Part shown: positions 33,240 to 45,010 of the stretch, one piece after another
How positions within the stretch are numbered: position 1 is the stretch's first letter
How the letters are laid out: each line of letters starts with the position of its first letter
Origin: Symbiodinium microadriaticum
Taxonomy: Eukaryota > Sar > Dinophyceae > Suessiales > Symbiodiniaceae
NCBI GenBank assembly: GCA_001939145.1
Contig: LSRX01000279.1
Span: 381,127-445,126 of the forward strand
Reading direction: 5' to 3'
Length of the DNA: 64,000 nt
Translations under genes and position numbers: made by a program
Notes under the pieces: generated by a model
The model's input: only the letters and a program-made list of their open reading frames with translations
Database searches by the model: none
Told to the model about the DNA's origin: nothing

Positions 33240-34098
33240 NNNNNNNNNNNNNNNNNNNNNNNNNNNNNNNNNNNNNNNNNNNNNNNNNNNNNNNNNNNNN
33301 NNNNNNNNNNNNNNNNNNNNNNNNNNNNNNNNNNNNNNNNNNNNNNNNNNNNNNNNNNNNNNNNNNNNNNNNNNNNNNNNNNNNNNNNNNNNNNNNNNNN
33401 NNNNNNNNNNNNNNNNNNNNNNNNNNNNNNNNNNNNNNNNNNNNNNNNNNNNNNNNNNNNNNNNNNNNNNNNNNNNNNNNNNNNNNNNNNNNNNNNNNNN
33501 NNNNNNNNNNNNNNNNNNNNNNNNNNNNNNNNNNNNNNNNNNNNNNNNNNNNNNNNNNNNNNNNNNNNNNNNNNNNNNNNNNNNNNNNNNNNNNNNNNNN
33601 NNNNNNNNNNNNNNNNNNNNNNNNNNNNNNNNNNNNNNNNNNNNNNNNNNNNNNNNNNNNNNNNNNNNNNNNNNNNNNNNNNNNNNNNNNNNNNNNNNNN
33701 NNNNNNNNNNNNNNNNNNNNNNNNNNNNNNNNNNNNNNNNNNNNNNNNNNNNNNNNNNNNNNNNNNNNNNNNNNNNNNNNNNNNNNNNNNNNNNNNNNNN
33801 NNNNNNNNNNNNNNNNNNNNNNNNNNNNNNNNNNNNNNNNNNNNNNNNNNNNNNNNNNNNNNNNNNNNNNNNNNNNNNNNNNNNNNNNNNNNNNNNNNNN
33901 NNNNNNNNNNNNNNNNNNNNNNNNNNNNNNNNNNNNNNNNNNNNNNNNNNNNNNNNNNNNNNNNNNNNNNNNNNNNNNNNNNNNNNNNNNNNNNNNNNNN
34001 NNNNNNNNNNNNNNNNNNNNNNNNNNNNNNNNNNNNNNNNNNNNNNNNNNNNNNNNNNNNNNNNNNNNNNNNNNNNNNNNNNNNNNNNNNNNNNNNNN
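33240..34098. other. Assembly gap, 859 N
   Basis: Unknown sequence between a TTTAGGG array on the left and a CCCTAAA-rich segment on the right. Frames spanning it are meaningless. Confidence 1.
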
Positions 34099-34573
34099 CC
34101 AAAACCCCAAGCCCCAGGCCTGAAACCCAAGACCCTAAACCCTCAACCCCGAAACCCCTAAACCCCTAAAGCCCCAAACCCTAGACCCTAAACCCTGAAA
34201 CCCTGAAACCCCAAACCCTAAACCCTATAGCTCCCTTAAAGGAACCCTTTAAAGGAACCTTAAGCCCCTGAAGCCCCCCAAACTCCCTCGTTTTAGGCAA
34301 CATCGCCAGCTACCACTCGGAATCTCGGCAGCCGGTTTCCTCGGGCCCAGAGAGTCCAATACCCCTTAATTAAGGAAAAAACCCTTAAATTAGAGGGGAC
34401 CTTAAAGGGTCTCTGTAAGGGACTTAAGGGAATATATACCTTAAATCATAAGGGCCGTAATCATATGATTTAAGGTACCATTCCTTAATTAATTGGGCTC
34501 TCTGGGGGCCTTTGGGTTTCGAAGCGGTTTTGGGGTCTAGGAAGTGGCGCTTTGGGGCTCTAGGGGTTTAGGG
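34099..34573. repeat. Segmental duplication block A, copy 1
   Basis: Starts at the first base after the gap. It matches 35772-36257 except for an 11-bp deletion in TAAGGG(TTCTATAAGGG)ACTTAAGG. Contains an FB3 element. Confidence 0.9.
34346..34506. mobile_element. Foldback element FB3, copy 4
   Basis: GCCCAGAGAGTCCAATACCC ... CTTAATTAATTGGGCTCTCTG with an expanded centre. Confidence 0.8.
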
Positions 34574-34613
34574 GGTTAGGGTTTAGGGTTTAGGGTTTAG
34601 GGTTTAGGGTTTA

Positions 34614-34816
34614 GGACCTCTTCTTCTGCAGACACGACTTCAAGTCAGTGGAGTAGTTCTCTAAATCAGGGCCCCTTTTAGGGTCCTTTTTATAAGGGTG
34701 CCGTATGATATTGGGGACTTAAAAGGGGAGACCCTAATTTAGAGAACTACCCAGTGGGCTGCTTTGCTGGAGCTACTACTGAGTGTTGTGGGACTAGATC
34801 CTAAACCCTAAACCCT
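34614..34816. repeat. Segmental duplication block B, copy 1
   Basis: Matches 37381-37583 (offset 2767). It starts inside a TTTAGGG array and ends inside a CCCTAAA array, so both ends lie in telomere-like DNA. Confidence 0.9.
34653..34752. mobile_element. Foldback element FB4, copy 3
   Basis: GTAGTTCTCTAAATCAGGGC ... AATTTAGAGAACTAC; perfect 13-bp ends. Confidence 0.85.
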
Positions 34817-35559
34817 AAACCCTAGACCCTAAACCCTAAACCCTAAACCCCTAAACCCTAGACCCTAATCTTGGCCAACCTAGGGGCATCTTCTACATGG
34901 ATGCGATGGAGTGCAAGCACATCGCAGACATTCTGTGCCCAGTCATGGCGTGCACCTGGTCTGCACGGAGAGGGCTTAGGGTTTAGGGTTTAGGGTTTAG
35001 GGTTTAGGGGGTGTCTAGATGTTTTAATAACCCCTACCACCCTGAACCCTAAAACCTGGACCCTGAACCCTACACCCTAACCCCTACAGCCGCTGCCCCA
35101 AACCGAAACTGCACACTCTGAGACACCAATGTTTGGGGCCAGCTGTGACCTGTGTCACCCGCTACGGTCTGGGATCTTGGTGAATGCCGAATGATGTCTT
35201 ACTTATAGGTTGCTATAGGCTTTCAGTGAGAGTATGATTCAATGGGGATATGCAGGGTCGAAAGCCAATGAAAGACATGACTTCCTTATAATATGTATAG
35301 CTTTGGAGGTTTTTCATTTTAGTATGACAAATTAGGGATATGTTTGTAGTAGATTGTTTAACCTAGAGTTATGTGTCGGACGCTGCATAGTAAGATCCCG
35401 AGTACAAGAATGAACTTCGCACGAAGCGCTCGAACTTTTTGAACCCCCCATCCACTTTACCGCAGGAGTGTAATACGCAATGTCCTAGTATAACCGTGCA
35501 GGCCCCCCCTTCGCTACAACCCACAAGAACTCGCAGAACTCCACAAACTTTGCTGACAA

Positions 35560-35905
35560 GCCCTAACCCCTAAACGCTGAACCCCCAAACCCTTAAACCC
35601 CAAACCCCGAGCACCCTAAACCCTAAACCCCGAACCCCTTAAACCCTAAACCCCAAACCCTAAACCCCTAAACCCCTAAACCCCTAAACCGCTAAACCGC
35701 TAAACCCCTAAAGCCCCAAATCCTAGGCCTGAAACCCTCGACCCTAAACCCTAAACCCTAAACCCCAAACACCAAAACCCCAAGCCCCAGGCCTGAAACC
35801 CAAGACCCTAAACCCTCAACCCCGAAACCCCTAAACCCCTAAAGCCCCAAACCCTAGACCCTAAACCCTGAAACCCTGAAACCCCAAACCCTAAACCCTA
35901 TAGCT
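35560..35905. repeat. CCCTAAA/CCCCTAAA array
   Basis: Long minus-orientation array. Its right part belongs to duplication block A. Confidence 0.9.
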
Positions 35906-36257
35906 CCCTTAAAGGAACCCTTTAAAGGAACCTTAAGCCCCTGAAGCCCCCCAAACTCCCTCGTTTTAGGCAACATCGCCAGCTACCACTCGGAATCTCG
36001 GCAGCCGGTTTCCTCGGGCCCAGAGAGTCCAATACCCCTTAATTAAGGAAAAAACCCTTAAATTAGAGGGGACCTTAAAGGGTCTCTGTAAGGGTTCTAT
36101 AAGGGACTTAAGGGAATATATACCTTAAATCATAAGGGCCGTAATCATATGATTTAAGGTACCATTCCTTAATTAATTGGGCTCTCTGGGGGCCTTTGGG
36201 TTTCGAAGCGGTTTTGGGGTCTAGGAAGTGGCGCTTTGGGGCTCTAGGGGTTTAGGG
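35772..36257. repeat. Segmental duplication block A, copy 2
   Basis: Second copy of 34099-34573, continuing leftwards into CCCTAAA array. The flanks beyond the right end differ. Confidence 0.9.
36019..36190. mobile_element. Foldback element FB3, copy 5
   Basis: Copy of FB3 carried by duplication block A; 11 bp longer than copy 4. Confidence 0.8.
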
Positions 36258-36810
36258 ATTTAGGGTTTAGGGGTTTAGGGGTTTAGGGTCTGGGGATTGG
36301 GGTTTAGGGTTTAGGGATTGGGGTGTAGGGGTTACGGGGTTTAGGGTTTAGGGTTTGGGGCTTGGGGTTTGGGTTTGGGGTTTAGGCTTAGGGTTTAGGG
36401 TTCTTGGTTGTTAACATGTTTTTTCTGGAGGGGTTACATAGGGTTCTCCTATTAGGGTGTTTAATGTTTAAAGGTGAAGGGCTTAGGCTCGAGGGTTTAG
36501 CGTTTTAGGGTTTGCAAGCTGGGGATTCGCATGGTTGGGTTCAGAGTGTCAGAGTGCAGCGTGACTCCAGTCCTGGGAATTGGGGTTTGCCTTTTCTTTT
36601 CTACGTTCCTCCTCAGAAGAGCGCAACAAACCACGTAGTTTCGAACAGGACCACATGCAAGAATGTGTCACATGATATGATGAACGATGATCTTGCCAAC
36701 CCTTAAACCCTAAAAGGGTTGCAGGAACATCGGTGCACTAAACCTCCTACGACCTGAAAGCCGGAATTACTTCTGCCAATACACCCCCCGAAGCCCTGTT
36801 AATATAATAT

Positions 36811-36906
36811 GGGGGCCTAATCTATTTCCAATACTATTGCGGGGGCTCACTGTATAATTCCCCCCCCCCAAAAAATCACCCTATTCTAATTATTAAGGCC
36901 CCTACA
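36811..36906. mobile_element. Foldback element FB10, copy 4
   Basis: GGGGGCCTAATCTATTTCCA ... TTCTAATTATTAAGGCCCCTA. Confidence 0.6.
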
Positions 36907-37040
36907 TCAATTGGGACCTCTAGGCTTTTCTTAAAACTCAAACGCCAGACCCTGTCCACACTGTTTCACGCGAAGTTTACACTCTGTCATGGGAAAAGCT
37001 CACATGCGTGCCCATTATACAACCCTCAAACAACCTTTTC

Positions 37041-37134
37041 TGGAGGGCCCATATACAGTTATGGAATTAGGCCCCAAACGACCATCCTTATTATGGTTTG
37101 TAGGACCTAGTAGTATATATGGACCCTCTTGGGT
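37041..37134. mobile_element. Foldback element FB11, copy 2
   Basis: TGGAGGGCCCATATACAGTT ... AGTATATATGGACCCTCTTGG; shares CGACCATCCTTA with copy 1. Confidence 0.75.
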
Positions 37135-37200
37135 AAATATGAAAACCAATATGAACATTAAACGCTTACCATAACCCTAGTGAGCCCTATAAAACCCTTC

Positions 37201-37310
37201 AGGTCTTCCAAAATCCCTTACTTCAGGAACATGTCCTTTAAGTCATGTTCGGGATCTTAATATAACTTATAGGGTACATTCCTTAAGTAAGGAAGTTTGG
37301 AAGATCTGTG
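37201..37310. mobile_element. Foldback element FB14
   Basis: AGGTCTTCCAAAATCCCTTA ... AAGTAAGGAAGTTTGGAAGAT, long inverted ends around GTTCGGGATCTTAATA. Confidence 0.75.
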
Positions 37311-37380
37311 CCCATGAGACCCTGCTAAGACCCCAAAAACCCTAAAGCCAAAGCCCTAAGGGTTTAGGGTTTAGGGTTTA

Positions 37381-37583
37381 GGACCTCTTCTTCTGCAGAC
37401 ACGACTTCAAGTCAGTGGAGTAGTTCTCTAAATCAGGGCCCCTTTTAGGGTCCTTTTTATAAGGGTGCCGTATGATATTGGGGACTTAAAAGGGGAGACC
37501 CTAATTTAGAGAACTACCCAGTGGGCTGCTTTGCTGGAGCTACTACTGAGTGTTGTGGGACTAGATCCTAAACCCTAAACCCT
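37381..37583. repeat. Segmental duplication block B, copy 2
   Basis: Second copy of 34614-34816. Contains FB4 copy 4 at 37420-37519. Confidence 0.9.
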
Positions 37584-37689
37584 GAAACCCTAAACCCTGA
37601 ACCCTAAACCCTAAACCCCAAAACACTGGCTAGTGCCGTCTTCGCGGGTCTGCCGAGGAGATGGCCCTCGTCTTTAGCGGAATCGAGGC

Positions 37690-38085
37690 AACCAGCGTTA
37701 GGGTCTCGGGTCTAGGGCTTAGAGCTTCGGGTCCCGGGTTTGGGGTTTAGGGTTTATGGGGATTAGGGTCTCGGGTCAAAGGCTTAGGGTCCCGGGTTTG
37801 GGGTTTAGGGTTTATAGAGGGTTTCGGGATTAGGGTTTGGGGCTTCGGGCTTAGGGTTTAGGGTTTGGTGTTTAGGGCTTCGGGTTTAGGGTTAGGGTTT
37901 CGGGCTTCGGGTTTAGGGCTTCGAGCTTAGGGTTTAGGGTTTGGTGTTTGGGGCTTCGGGTTTAGGGTTTAAGGTTTCGGGTTTAGGGCTTGGGGCTCAG
38001 GGTTCAGTGTTTAGGGCCTAGGGCTTCGGGTTTAGGGTGCAGGGCTTTGGGTTTAGGGCTTGGGGTGTAGGGTTTAGGGCTTAGG
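37690..38085. repeat. Mixed TTTAGGG / TTCGGG array
   Basis: Telomere-like units interleaved with TTCGGG, GGGCTTAGGG and TTTGGTG words; higher-order repeats of about 60 bp. Confidence 0.8.
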
Positions 38086-39359
38086 GCCCTAATTCAGCCC
38101 AACACCCCCCCAACACAGCAACAGCAGACCCCAAACTGTAGGATCCTGATCAAACAGACCCTTCTCTGAGGTCAGGTCGTGGTTGCTTAAGCGACAAGTT
38201 GCGGGTTTTTGTATCTCGCGTTGGGGCGGGCATTCTGAGTTCGGAATTCAAGGCTCTGGGGGAGGATTCAGGCTCTGACGGGTTGAGGACGTAATGAGGG
38301 CTTTGAGGTTTGAGTTTTCGGAGGAATTCGCAGGTTCGGGATCGGGATCTTGTGTTGACGAGGGTTTAGACCTTAGGGCTGATGGTTGCAGGGTTGCAGA
38401 TATGTTCTCACCAAGTACCCTCTTACAGATGCCAGCTTTTCGTTCGCAGAAGTACATGTACTGTAGAGTTTCGGGTTTAAGATTTTATGGTCGTAACAGC
38501 TCCATTCCCTCCTGAACTCTACACCTACACTCTACACCATGTCAAATCGTAAAGGCTAAGCTGGCTAAACTCTATACCGTCGATGACTGAAACTTAAGCT
38601 CTAAGCCCAAATTCGAACATGTCAACAGTAGGTTACGACCCGTTGCTGATTTGGCATACCGCGGCATGCCTGCATAATAACCAACCCCCAAGTAAGTCCA
38701 ATCAAGACAACAGGTAATTGGCGCAAGAAGTGATATATGCCCTTGTGAAACCTTAGCTTTATACAACCTGTAGCCTGCCATTCAAATACCCAATACAAAA
38801 ACACCATCAGATAGCCAGCCCAACCCTAAACCCCAAACCCCAAACCCTAAAGGCCCTAAGCTCTAAGCCCAACCCCCATGGGTGCTCTTGGAAGAATTTC
38901 GGGCACCTCTCTTCAGGGCTCCTCGCTCCAAGCTTGGGTGCAGAGCGAAACTGGGCGGCTTAACAAGGGTTTGAATACCGGTTGCACAAAGCTGTGAGAG
39001 TGTTTTCGATGCAGACAAACTTGGCTACATCAGTGTCCAAGAAGATGTGAAGGGGAGTTTGAGTTCAGAAGGGTGCATTTATGTGGAAGGGCCGCTTTTT
39101 CAGTCTTTTGGAGTGGGCTTTTGCATGAGGGATTCCTAACAAGGGCTCGCGAATGAGAAGGTGAACTTAGATTTGCGGTCAGAATGGGCATCTATAATCC
39201 CCAATGCTTAAACCCTACAACCTCATCCCTACACCTGGTCAAAATCAAACCCCCAAAACCCTAAACCCTAAACCCTAATTCTCAAGCCCTAATCCCCAAA
39301 CCCTTAAAACTAAGGCCCATAAACCTAAGCTCGACGTGTTGGACCTGTTGCAACTGAAC

Positions 39360-39450
39360 ATTAGGAAAACGGGGACCCTAAGCCCTCAACCCTAAACCCT
39401 CAACCCTAAACCCTCAACCCTAAACCCTCAACCCTAAACCCTAAACCCTA
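39360..39450. repeat. (CCCTCAACCCTAAA)n array
   Basis: A 14-bp double unit alternating CCCTCAA and CCCTAAA is repeated about five times, a locally amplified pair of variants. Confidence 0.9.
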
Positions 39451-39593
39451 AAAAGCCTAAACCGTTACCCTTATTAAGTTCAGGGAACCGAAACCCAGCA
39501 TCCTTCCCCCCCGAAGCCCCTAGCCTAACACCCCGGGCTTGACCTGAGCCCTTTAAAACCAACCTGCTTTAGGGCTCCCACTTTATGATTTCT

Positions 39594-39714
39594 TACCCAA
39601 AGGCTCCATGTACCGCTCTAGTAGCTACTTAGGCCTTAAAAGGGGTCTCTATGTAGGTACTTTAAAGCCTAAGTATCTACTTTTACTATGAGAGTACATG
39701 GAGCCTTTGGGTTA
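39594..39714. mobile_element. Foldback element FB8, copy 2
   Basis: TACCCAAAGGCTCCATGTAC ... GTACATGGAGCCTTTGGGTTA; ends match 19027-19140. Confidence 0.85.
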
Positions 39715-39949
39715 ATGAGTTTAGGGTTTAGGAGAATATAAGTCCAGCAAAGAGTAGGCTATGTGGGGTTACGTCAACCCTCAACCCCTGAACGCCAAAC
39801 TCCCAAACACTAAACCCCTAGACCTTAAACCCTAAACCCTAAACCTTCAACTCTAACCTCGTTCGTTAAGCTCGCAACTTGCAAACTTCCCAGCCTCTGA
39901 GTGCAGCTTTTTGCTGCTGTTTTTTTTCCTTGTTGCCTGGGGCCTGTGC

Positions 39950-40345
39950 CTAAACCCAAAACCCTATAAACCCTATAAGCCCTAAACCCTAAACCCCTAA
40001 ACCCTATAAGCCCTAAACCCTAAGCCCCTAAACCCCTAAACCCTAAACCCTATAAGCCCCAACCCCTAAGCCCCTAAACCCCTAAACACCTAAACCCCTA
40101 AACCCTGAACCCTAAGCCCTATAAGCCCTAACCCCTAAAGCCCTAAACCCTATAACCCCTAAACCCCTAAACACCTAAACCCCTAAACCCCTAAACCCTA
40201 TACGCCCTAACCCCTAAACCCCTAAACCCTAAAAGCCCTAAACCCTAAACCCTATAAGTCCTAACCCCTAAACCCTAAACCCTAAGCCCCTAAACCCTAA
40301 ACCCTAAGCCCCTAAACCCTAAGCCCTAACCCCTAAACCCTAAAC
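39950..40345. repeat. CCCTATAAGCCCTAA-type array
   Basis: About 400 bp of CCCTAAA, CCCCTAAA and CCCTATAAG units with higher-order structure. Confidence 0.9.
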
Positions 40346-40429
40346 TCTTGGCCGGAGCAAGAGCTCAGCAGGGCAACGACTTCTGCGAGGGCTCACAGCT
40401 GCGAGCTGTGCTTCAGTGTTTCGGTTTAA

Positions 40430-40550
40430 GGCAGGGTTTAGGGTTTAGGGACTAGGGTTTAGGGATTAGGGTTTAGGGTTTCGGTTTAAGGTAGGGTTTA
40501 GGGATTAGGGTTTAGGGTTGAGGGTTTCGGTTTAAGGTAGGGGCCTGAAT
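40430..40550. repeat. Three-copy repeat GTTTCGGTTTAAGG(C/T)AGGG plus TTTAGGG
   Basis: The motif GTTTCGGTTTAAGG occurs three times, spaced by TTTAGGG units. Confidence 0.85.
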
Positions 40551-40779
40551 AATTAGAATAGGGTTTGGGGGTCATTGCGCACAGACGTCTGAGACGAGTA
40601 CTGAAAGCACAAACCAGATCCGGAACAGTAAGAAGGATCGTCATGCACGAGAACGAGCTTAGCACATCTAGCACTGCGCCAAGCAAAGCCCCAGATCGCC
40701 TGGACTACAGCTGGACGCCCTTCTCCCAACAGCGCCGTCTGTGTCATTGCCGCAAAGCTCCTCGTCTGGGTTTATTCTG

Positions 40780-41046
40780 AGTCCACAGGCCGAGACCGAG
40801 ACCGAGACCGTGGTGCAGCCGCAGCCACAGACTGACTTGCCCTTTGGGTGGGCGCACCGGATGCTGAATGAGGCTCGCCTGGTTCAATGCGATCCGGCAC
40901 GCGCTGCAGCAGCCTCAGCAAAACACCAGTGCTACCAGACCAGCGCGCGATCTTGAATGTCATCAAGACGGAGGTGGTGCTGGAGACCTTAAGCGGCGAA
41001 GCCGTCAAGGTCAAGGCCCAACTGAACCGCAACTTCAGAAGGGCAT
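40780..41046 (+). pseudogene. Possible broken coding fragment, unrecognised
   Basis: Plus-strand frame reads QPQTDLPFGWAHRMLNEARL until a stop near 40954. A different plus frame then reads LPDQRAILNVIKTEVVLETL followed by SGEAVKVKAQLNRN to a TGA near 41046. Both stretches have complex, protein-like composition and follow each other closely, as expected of one exon with a frameshift, or two exons. I do not recognise the family. Confidence 0.3.
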
Positions 41047-41679
41047 GAGTAAACTACACTCTTACACAGGCGCTTTGAGACTGCCGAATATGGCAGCTCA
41101 AAGAAAGCTGCTTCAGTTTCGCAGTGATTTCATCATTGGTAGAGATCATGGATCTATCTCGATAGAGATCCCCACAAGGTCCATAGATTCCTGAACCCCC
41201 TGTTTGCACTGTGTAGGCGGTAGACGTGCCTACATGCTGACCCTAAGCACCCGTGGAATCCCGAAATGCTCAGCCCTAAAACGCCTCCAAACCCTAGCTT
41301 TAATCACTAAACCCTGAACCTTTTTGATCAAACCTACAAAACTTAAACAAATTAGTCATAACACCCCCCCCCAAACCCTTTTTTAATGAAATCCTAAACT
41401 TTGGTACTGAAACCCTAAACCCTCTTTATTGAGGCCTCAACACCCCCCCCCAAAACACTAAACCCTAAACCCCTAAGCCCTAAATCCTAAACCCTCTTAT
41501 GGAGGCCTGAACTCCTAATCCCTAAACCAGCAACCCTAAACCGTAAACCCCCCGAAACCCTAAACCCTACACCCGAAACCCTAAACTCTAAACCCTAAGC
41601 CTGGGCCAAAGGAGCGGGGCATTTCGGAAGCCTGCGCTCTCCATGCCCTGAAGGTCCTCAGTCCCTTTCTTCGGCTTTT

Positions 41680-41850
41680 TAGGGTTTAGGGTTTAGGGTT
41701 TAGGGTGGATTTAGGCGTATAGGGCTAGGGTTTAGGGTTTTGGGTTTGGCGGTTGGGGTTTAGGGTTCAGGCTGGATTTAGGTGTACAGGGCTAGGGTTT
41801 GGGTTTAGGGTTTAGGGGTTTAGGGTGTCGATTTAGGCTTAGGGCAAGGG
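41680..41850. repeat. Interstitial TTTAGGG array with ~80-bp repeat
   Basis: TAGGGTT arrays with the unit GGATTTAGG(C/T)GTA(T/C)AGGGCTAGGGTTT present twice. Confidence 0.8.
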
Positions 41851-42563
41851 TTTAAAGGGATTGAGGTTTATGTTCAGGTTGTGAGTTTAGCGATTAGTGT
41901 TCAGGGTTTCGCTCTTTTCAGGGCCTGTGAGTAGGGTTGAGATGGCGCTGGGTTTGAGTTGAGGTTACAGGTTGTCCGGTTTGGGGGGTTGGGGTTTCGG
42001 GGACACGGGATGAGCTGTCTTCGATGGAGTTTCGGTATGCAAAGTTAGCTATGGTTGGGTTCATGAAGGGGGTTTCTGCTGGAAACAATTTTGTTTTGCA
42101 CGAAACCCTAAACCTTAAACCCTAAATCCCTAAACCTTAAACCCTAAATCCTTAAGCCCTAAACCCTAATTCCTAAACCCTAAACCCTCAACCCTAAACT
42201 TCTGTGCTACCTAGCGCTGGGCCCTCACCGTTTCCCTTACACAAACATGTTCCTTGGACACCGCTCTTCGTATGAATTCTTGTTACTAGTAAATATCAAA
42301 CCCGTTTAATTCCGTAGACCCTAAACCCTTAACCCTTAACAGTACACCCTGAACCCTAAACTGTTATGGAACAATCTCAAAAGGGGGCGTTGAGATCAAA
42401 GGAACTCTTTCTTGCAAAATCCCAACTTCTCCGGAGGTTTTGAGTCTTCTGTGTAAGGCTTATAAGGTTTGGGATTTTAAGTCTTGATTCTAAAGTTTAG
42501 GGTTTAGGGTTCCGTCTGACTGAGAACACCCAAACGAATCCGTTAAGCATCAGGCAAACTTGT

Positions 42564-42830
42564 TTGAACACCCTCTTCCGCCCCGGTAAAAGCCACAACC
42601 TTTCAGCGGTGGAAGTCCGGAAACTACCTTATGAAGAAAGCTTACCTAATCAGGATAGAAAGACCCTGAAAGGGAGCCCACAAATTTTTAGCCCCGACAC
42701 CCCTCACTCCCGTCCCAATCTTGCACCCTTTCCAGCAGGGGATTGGAGAAGCGCTGGTCTATATCCATTCGCTCAAAGTTGTTCACTCCAATGCTCCTTG
42801 TTTTATATTTTAGGGATCAAGCTTAGCTAG
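42564..42830 (+). CDS. Unrecognised 88-codon frame (doubtful)
   Basis: Complex sequence without repeats, containing TLFRPGKSHNLSAVEVRK and SPDTPHSRPNLAPFPAGD. No homology comes to mind, no splice context was found, and the start is not supported. Listed because it is one of few non-repetitive frames in the block. Confidence 0.15.
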   Translation: MNTLFRPGKSHNLSAVEVRKLPYEESLPNQDRKTLKGSPQIFSPDTPHSRPNLAPFPAGDWRSAGLYPFAQSCSLQCSLFYILGIKLS

Positions 42831-43959
42831 ATAGGCCTTGAGGAGTGGCTGGCTCTCATTATAACTCCTAATAAAGAATATGTAGAGACCCTAACTAAGA
42901 GTAGGTTTTGGAGCTTTAGCCCTAGCATGGCATCCGTGTTGTGGGGTCTACATTTCTTCAAGACCACCCCTAAACGTAAGCGTTGGCCTGCTAGGTCTCT
43001 CGTTGTTCCGGTTTAAACTTCCTTACAAACTTACAACTTTGCACAGCCGAGTGAATCCTAAGCAAAGCTTACCCTTAGCATCAAGATAGCCCAAATGCCT
43101 TATGTAATAGGGTTTTTGAGCCCAAAAAAAAGCCTTAAAGTATGAGTCCTTCGAGGGTAAGGGAAATTGTCTGTGGCAAAAGGCATAAAGCCGTTCAACC
43201 CTAAACCCTAAACCCCTTCCTCAGCTCCTGCGCCCAGAGGATGGTCCAAGCCCTCTGTTAACTCCTTAGCAACCCACTCCTTAGGTGGACCCTAAGACAC
43301 ACTCAAACCCTAATGTAGGGGCCTTTATAATAATTAGAACAAGGTTTTGGGGCCCATCATACTACAATAATAGCAAGAAGCCCTAAGGAATAACATAGGT
43401 AACTACTAAGGGGCCCTAAGGAATAATGTAGGTCATTGTTTTTTGGCTTCTACATTCAACCAGAAGCCCTCAAGGACCCTCAAAAGAATCACTTAGACTT
43501 CGAGGAACCCTAAGCAAGACCTCGTAAACTTCTGCAGAGCCCTTTAGCGTTTAGGGTTTAGGGTTTAGGGTTTAGGGTTTAGGGATCCTTGAGGGTTTAG
43601 GGTTTAGGGGTACAACCCCTAGTATAAAACCTTTCAAGGAACTAGAGCACGTCCCTGTGGAAGAGGACAACCAATGTGGAACCCTGCAAGACCCCACTCA
43701 AGACCCACACCGGAAACCCTAAACGCGCCTAAACCCCACTCCGAGCCCCAAACCCTAAACCCCACACTCCTAACCCTAAACCCTTAGCCCCTAAACTAGG
43801 TGAATCCTCACTGCACCTAGAACTACTTATAACCCCAATGAAAGCACATATACTTACAAAGGCCCATGAGCCTGCAAGTAAGGAAGCCTAAACCCGAAGT
43901 CCCCTTATCGACCCCTTAGAGGAATCTTGATGGACCCCTATAGACGCCTTCCCTAAACC

Positions 43960-44180
43960 CCAAACCCCTAAGACCCTCAAGCCCTCAACTAAACCTTCTA
44001 TGACCCTTGGACCCGTAAACGTCCTCAGACCTTAAGACCCCTAACCTAAACCCACTAAGACCCTCAGACCCCTAAACTCCCCTAAGACCCTAAGACCCTA
44101 AACCCCTAACCTAAACCCCCTAAGACCCTCAGACCCCTAAACTCCCTAAGACCCTAAACCCCCTAAGATTCTAAGACCCT
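43960..44180. repeat. CCCTAAGA / CCCTCAGA array
   Basis: Units CCCTAAGA, CCCTCAGA and CCCCTAAACTC in higher-order order. The same type returns at 45010-45150, so the virus-like segment sits between two arms of similar repeat. Confidence 0.85.
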
Positions 44181-44189
44181 TGTTTGCTG

Positions 44190-45010
44190 CCCTCCTTTAC
44201 CTCGTGACAAAGCGGTAGGATGGACGGCCTACCTGTTCTCCCTGTTCCCCGGCACGCGTGGGCAGATTCAAAAGAATCAGGAGAAAATCGACACCATCAT
44301 TCAGATAGCGACAGTGCGCATCGCCCTCCGCGTCTGTTGCCATCAATACAGCCGTGGCCCACCTACGTTGCCAGAACGTTCAAAGCATCATAGTTTGCCG
44401 CATTCTGCAGTTATTGTCAGATGCGAGCTGGCCCAATCCTGGATGTGCACACCTTGGCAACGATGATTCAGATTGCTCAGGCAAGGTCTGGGTTCCGCTA
44501 CAGGGCCAGTAGTGCTATTGCTCTGATTATGTTTACTAGTGCCACGCCCCACACCACCCCTCTCCTCCCCTCCCCTTCCCTCACCCCCNNNNNNNNNNNN
44601 NNNNNNNNNNNNNNNNNNNNNNNNNNNNNNNNNNNNNNCACCACACCCCGCACCACCTCACCACACCCCCACAACGCACCCCCCCCACCACACCCCTCGC
44701 GTTTGTACAGCAGGCGTCGCGCACCAGCTGGACCCACTCTGGTGAAAGCTTTTCTTATTGATCCCGCAGTCCTCTTTGTCAAGGATGAGGGCCACGGGCC
44801 CGATAACATCACCTCCGAAAGGCGGAGGCTCGTTTGGAATGTGTCGGAAATCGACAGGTTGATCGACTGCTCCATTCGCACCGATCAAAGTCTTGACACA
44901 CCACCAGACAGAGGCTGATGCGCAAGTGTCGCTTGCCACGGGCTGTGGCCATGACGACCTCGGTCTCCAGACCTTCGGAGACCTGGAGGCTTTGCTGGAG
45001 ACATCCGAGA
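44190..45010 (+). pseudogene. Endogenous RNA-virus-like element: RdRp fragment (sobemovirus/dinornavirus-like), broken
   Basis: The plus-strand frame downstream of the 50-N gap reads from about 44735 through a FVKDE-type motif, a basic-aromatic segment RRRLVWNV and a following SEIDRLID helix. That order matches the fingers region of RNA-dependent RNA polymerases of sobemo-like viruses and of the dinoflagellate-infecting dinornaviruses, which copy positive-strand RNA. The frame runs to a stop near 44918, but similar composition (GHDDLGLQTFGDLEALLE) continues in another plus frame to about 45007, so at least one frameshift is present. No catalytic GDD region, capsid or other viral gene is visible. 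The part left of the gap (44190-44588) is complex plus-strand sequence of uncertain identity. It is flanked by CCCTAAGA repeat on both sides. Endogenous dinornavirus-like sequences have been reported in Symbiodiniaceae. Non-functional as seen. Confidence 0.5.
44589..44638. other. Assembly gap, 50 N
   Basis: Fixed-length gap inside a CA/CCCC-rich tract; the real length is unknown. It interrupts the virus-like segment. Confidence 1.

Noticed and set aside
33201..34130. Frames of about 300 codons on the minus strand
   Set aside because: They consist of N bases in the 859-bp gap.
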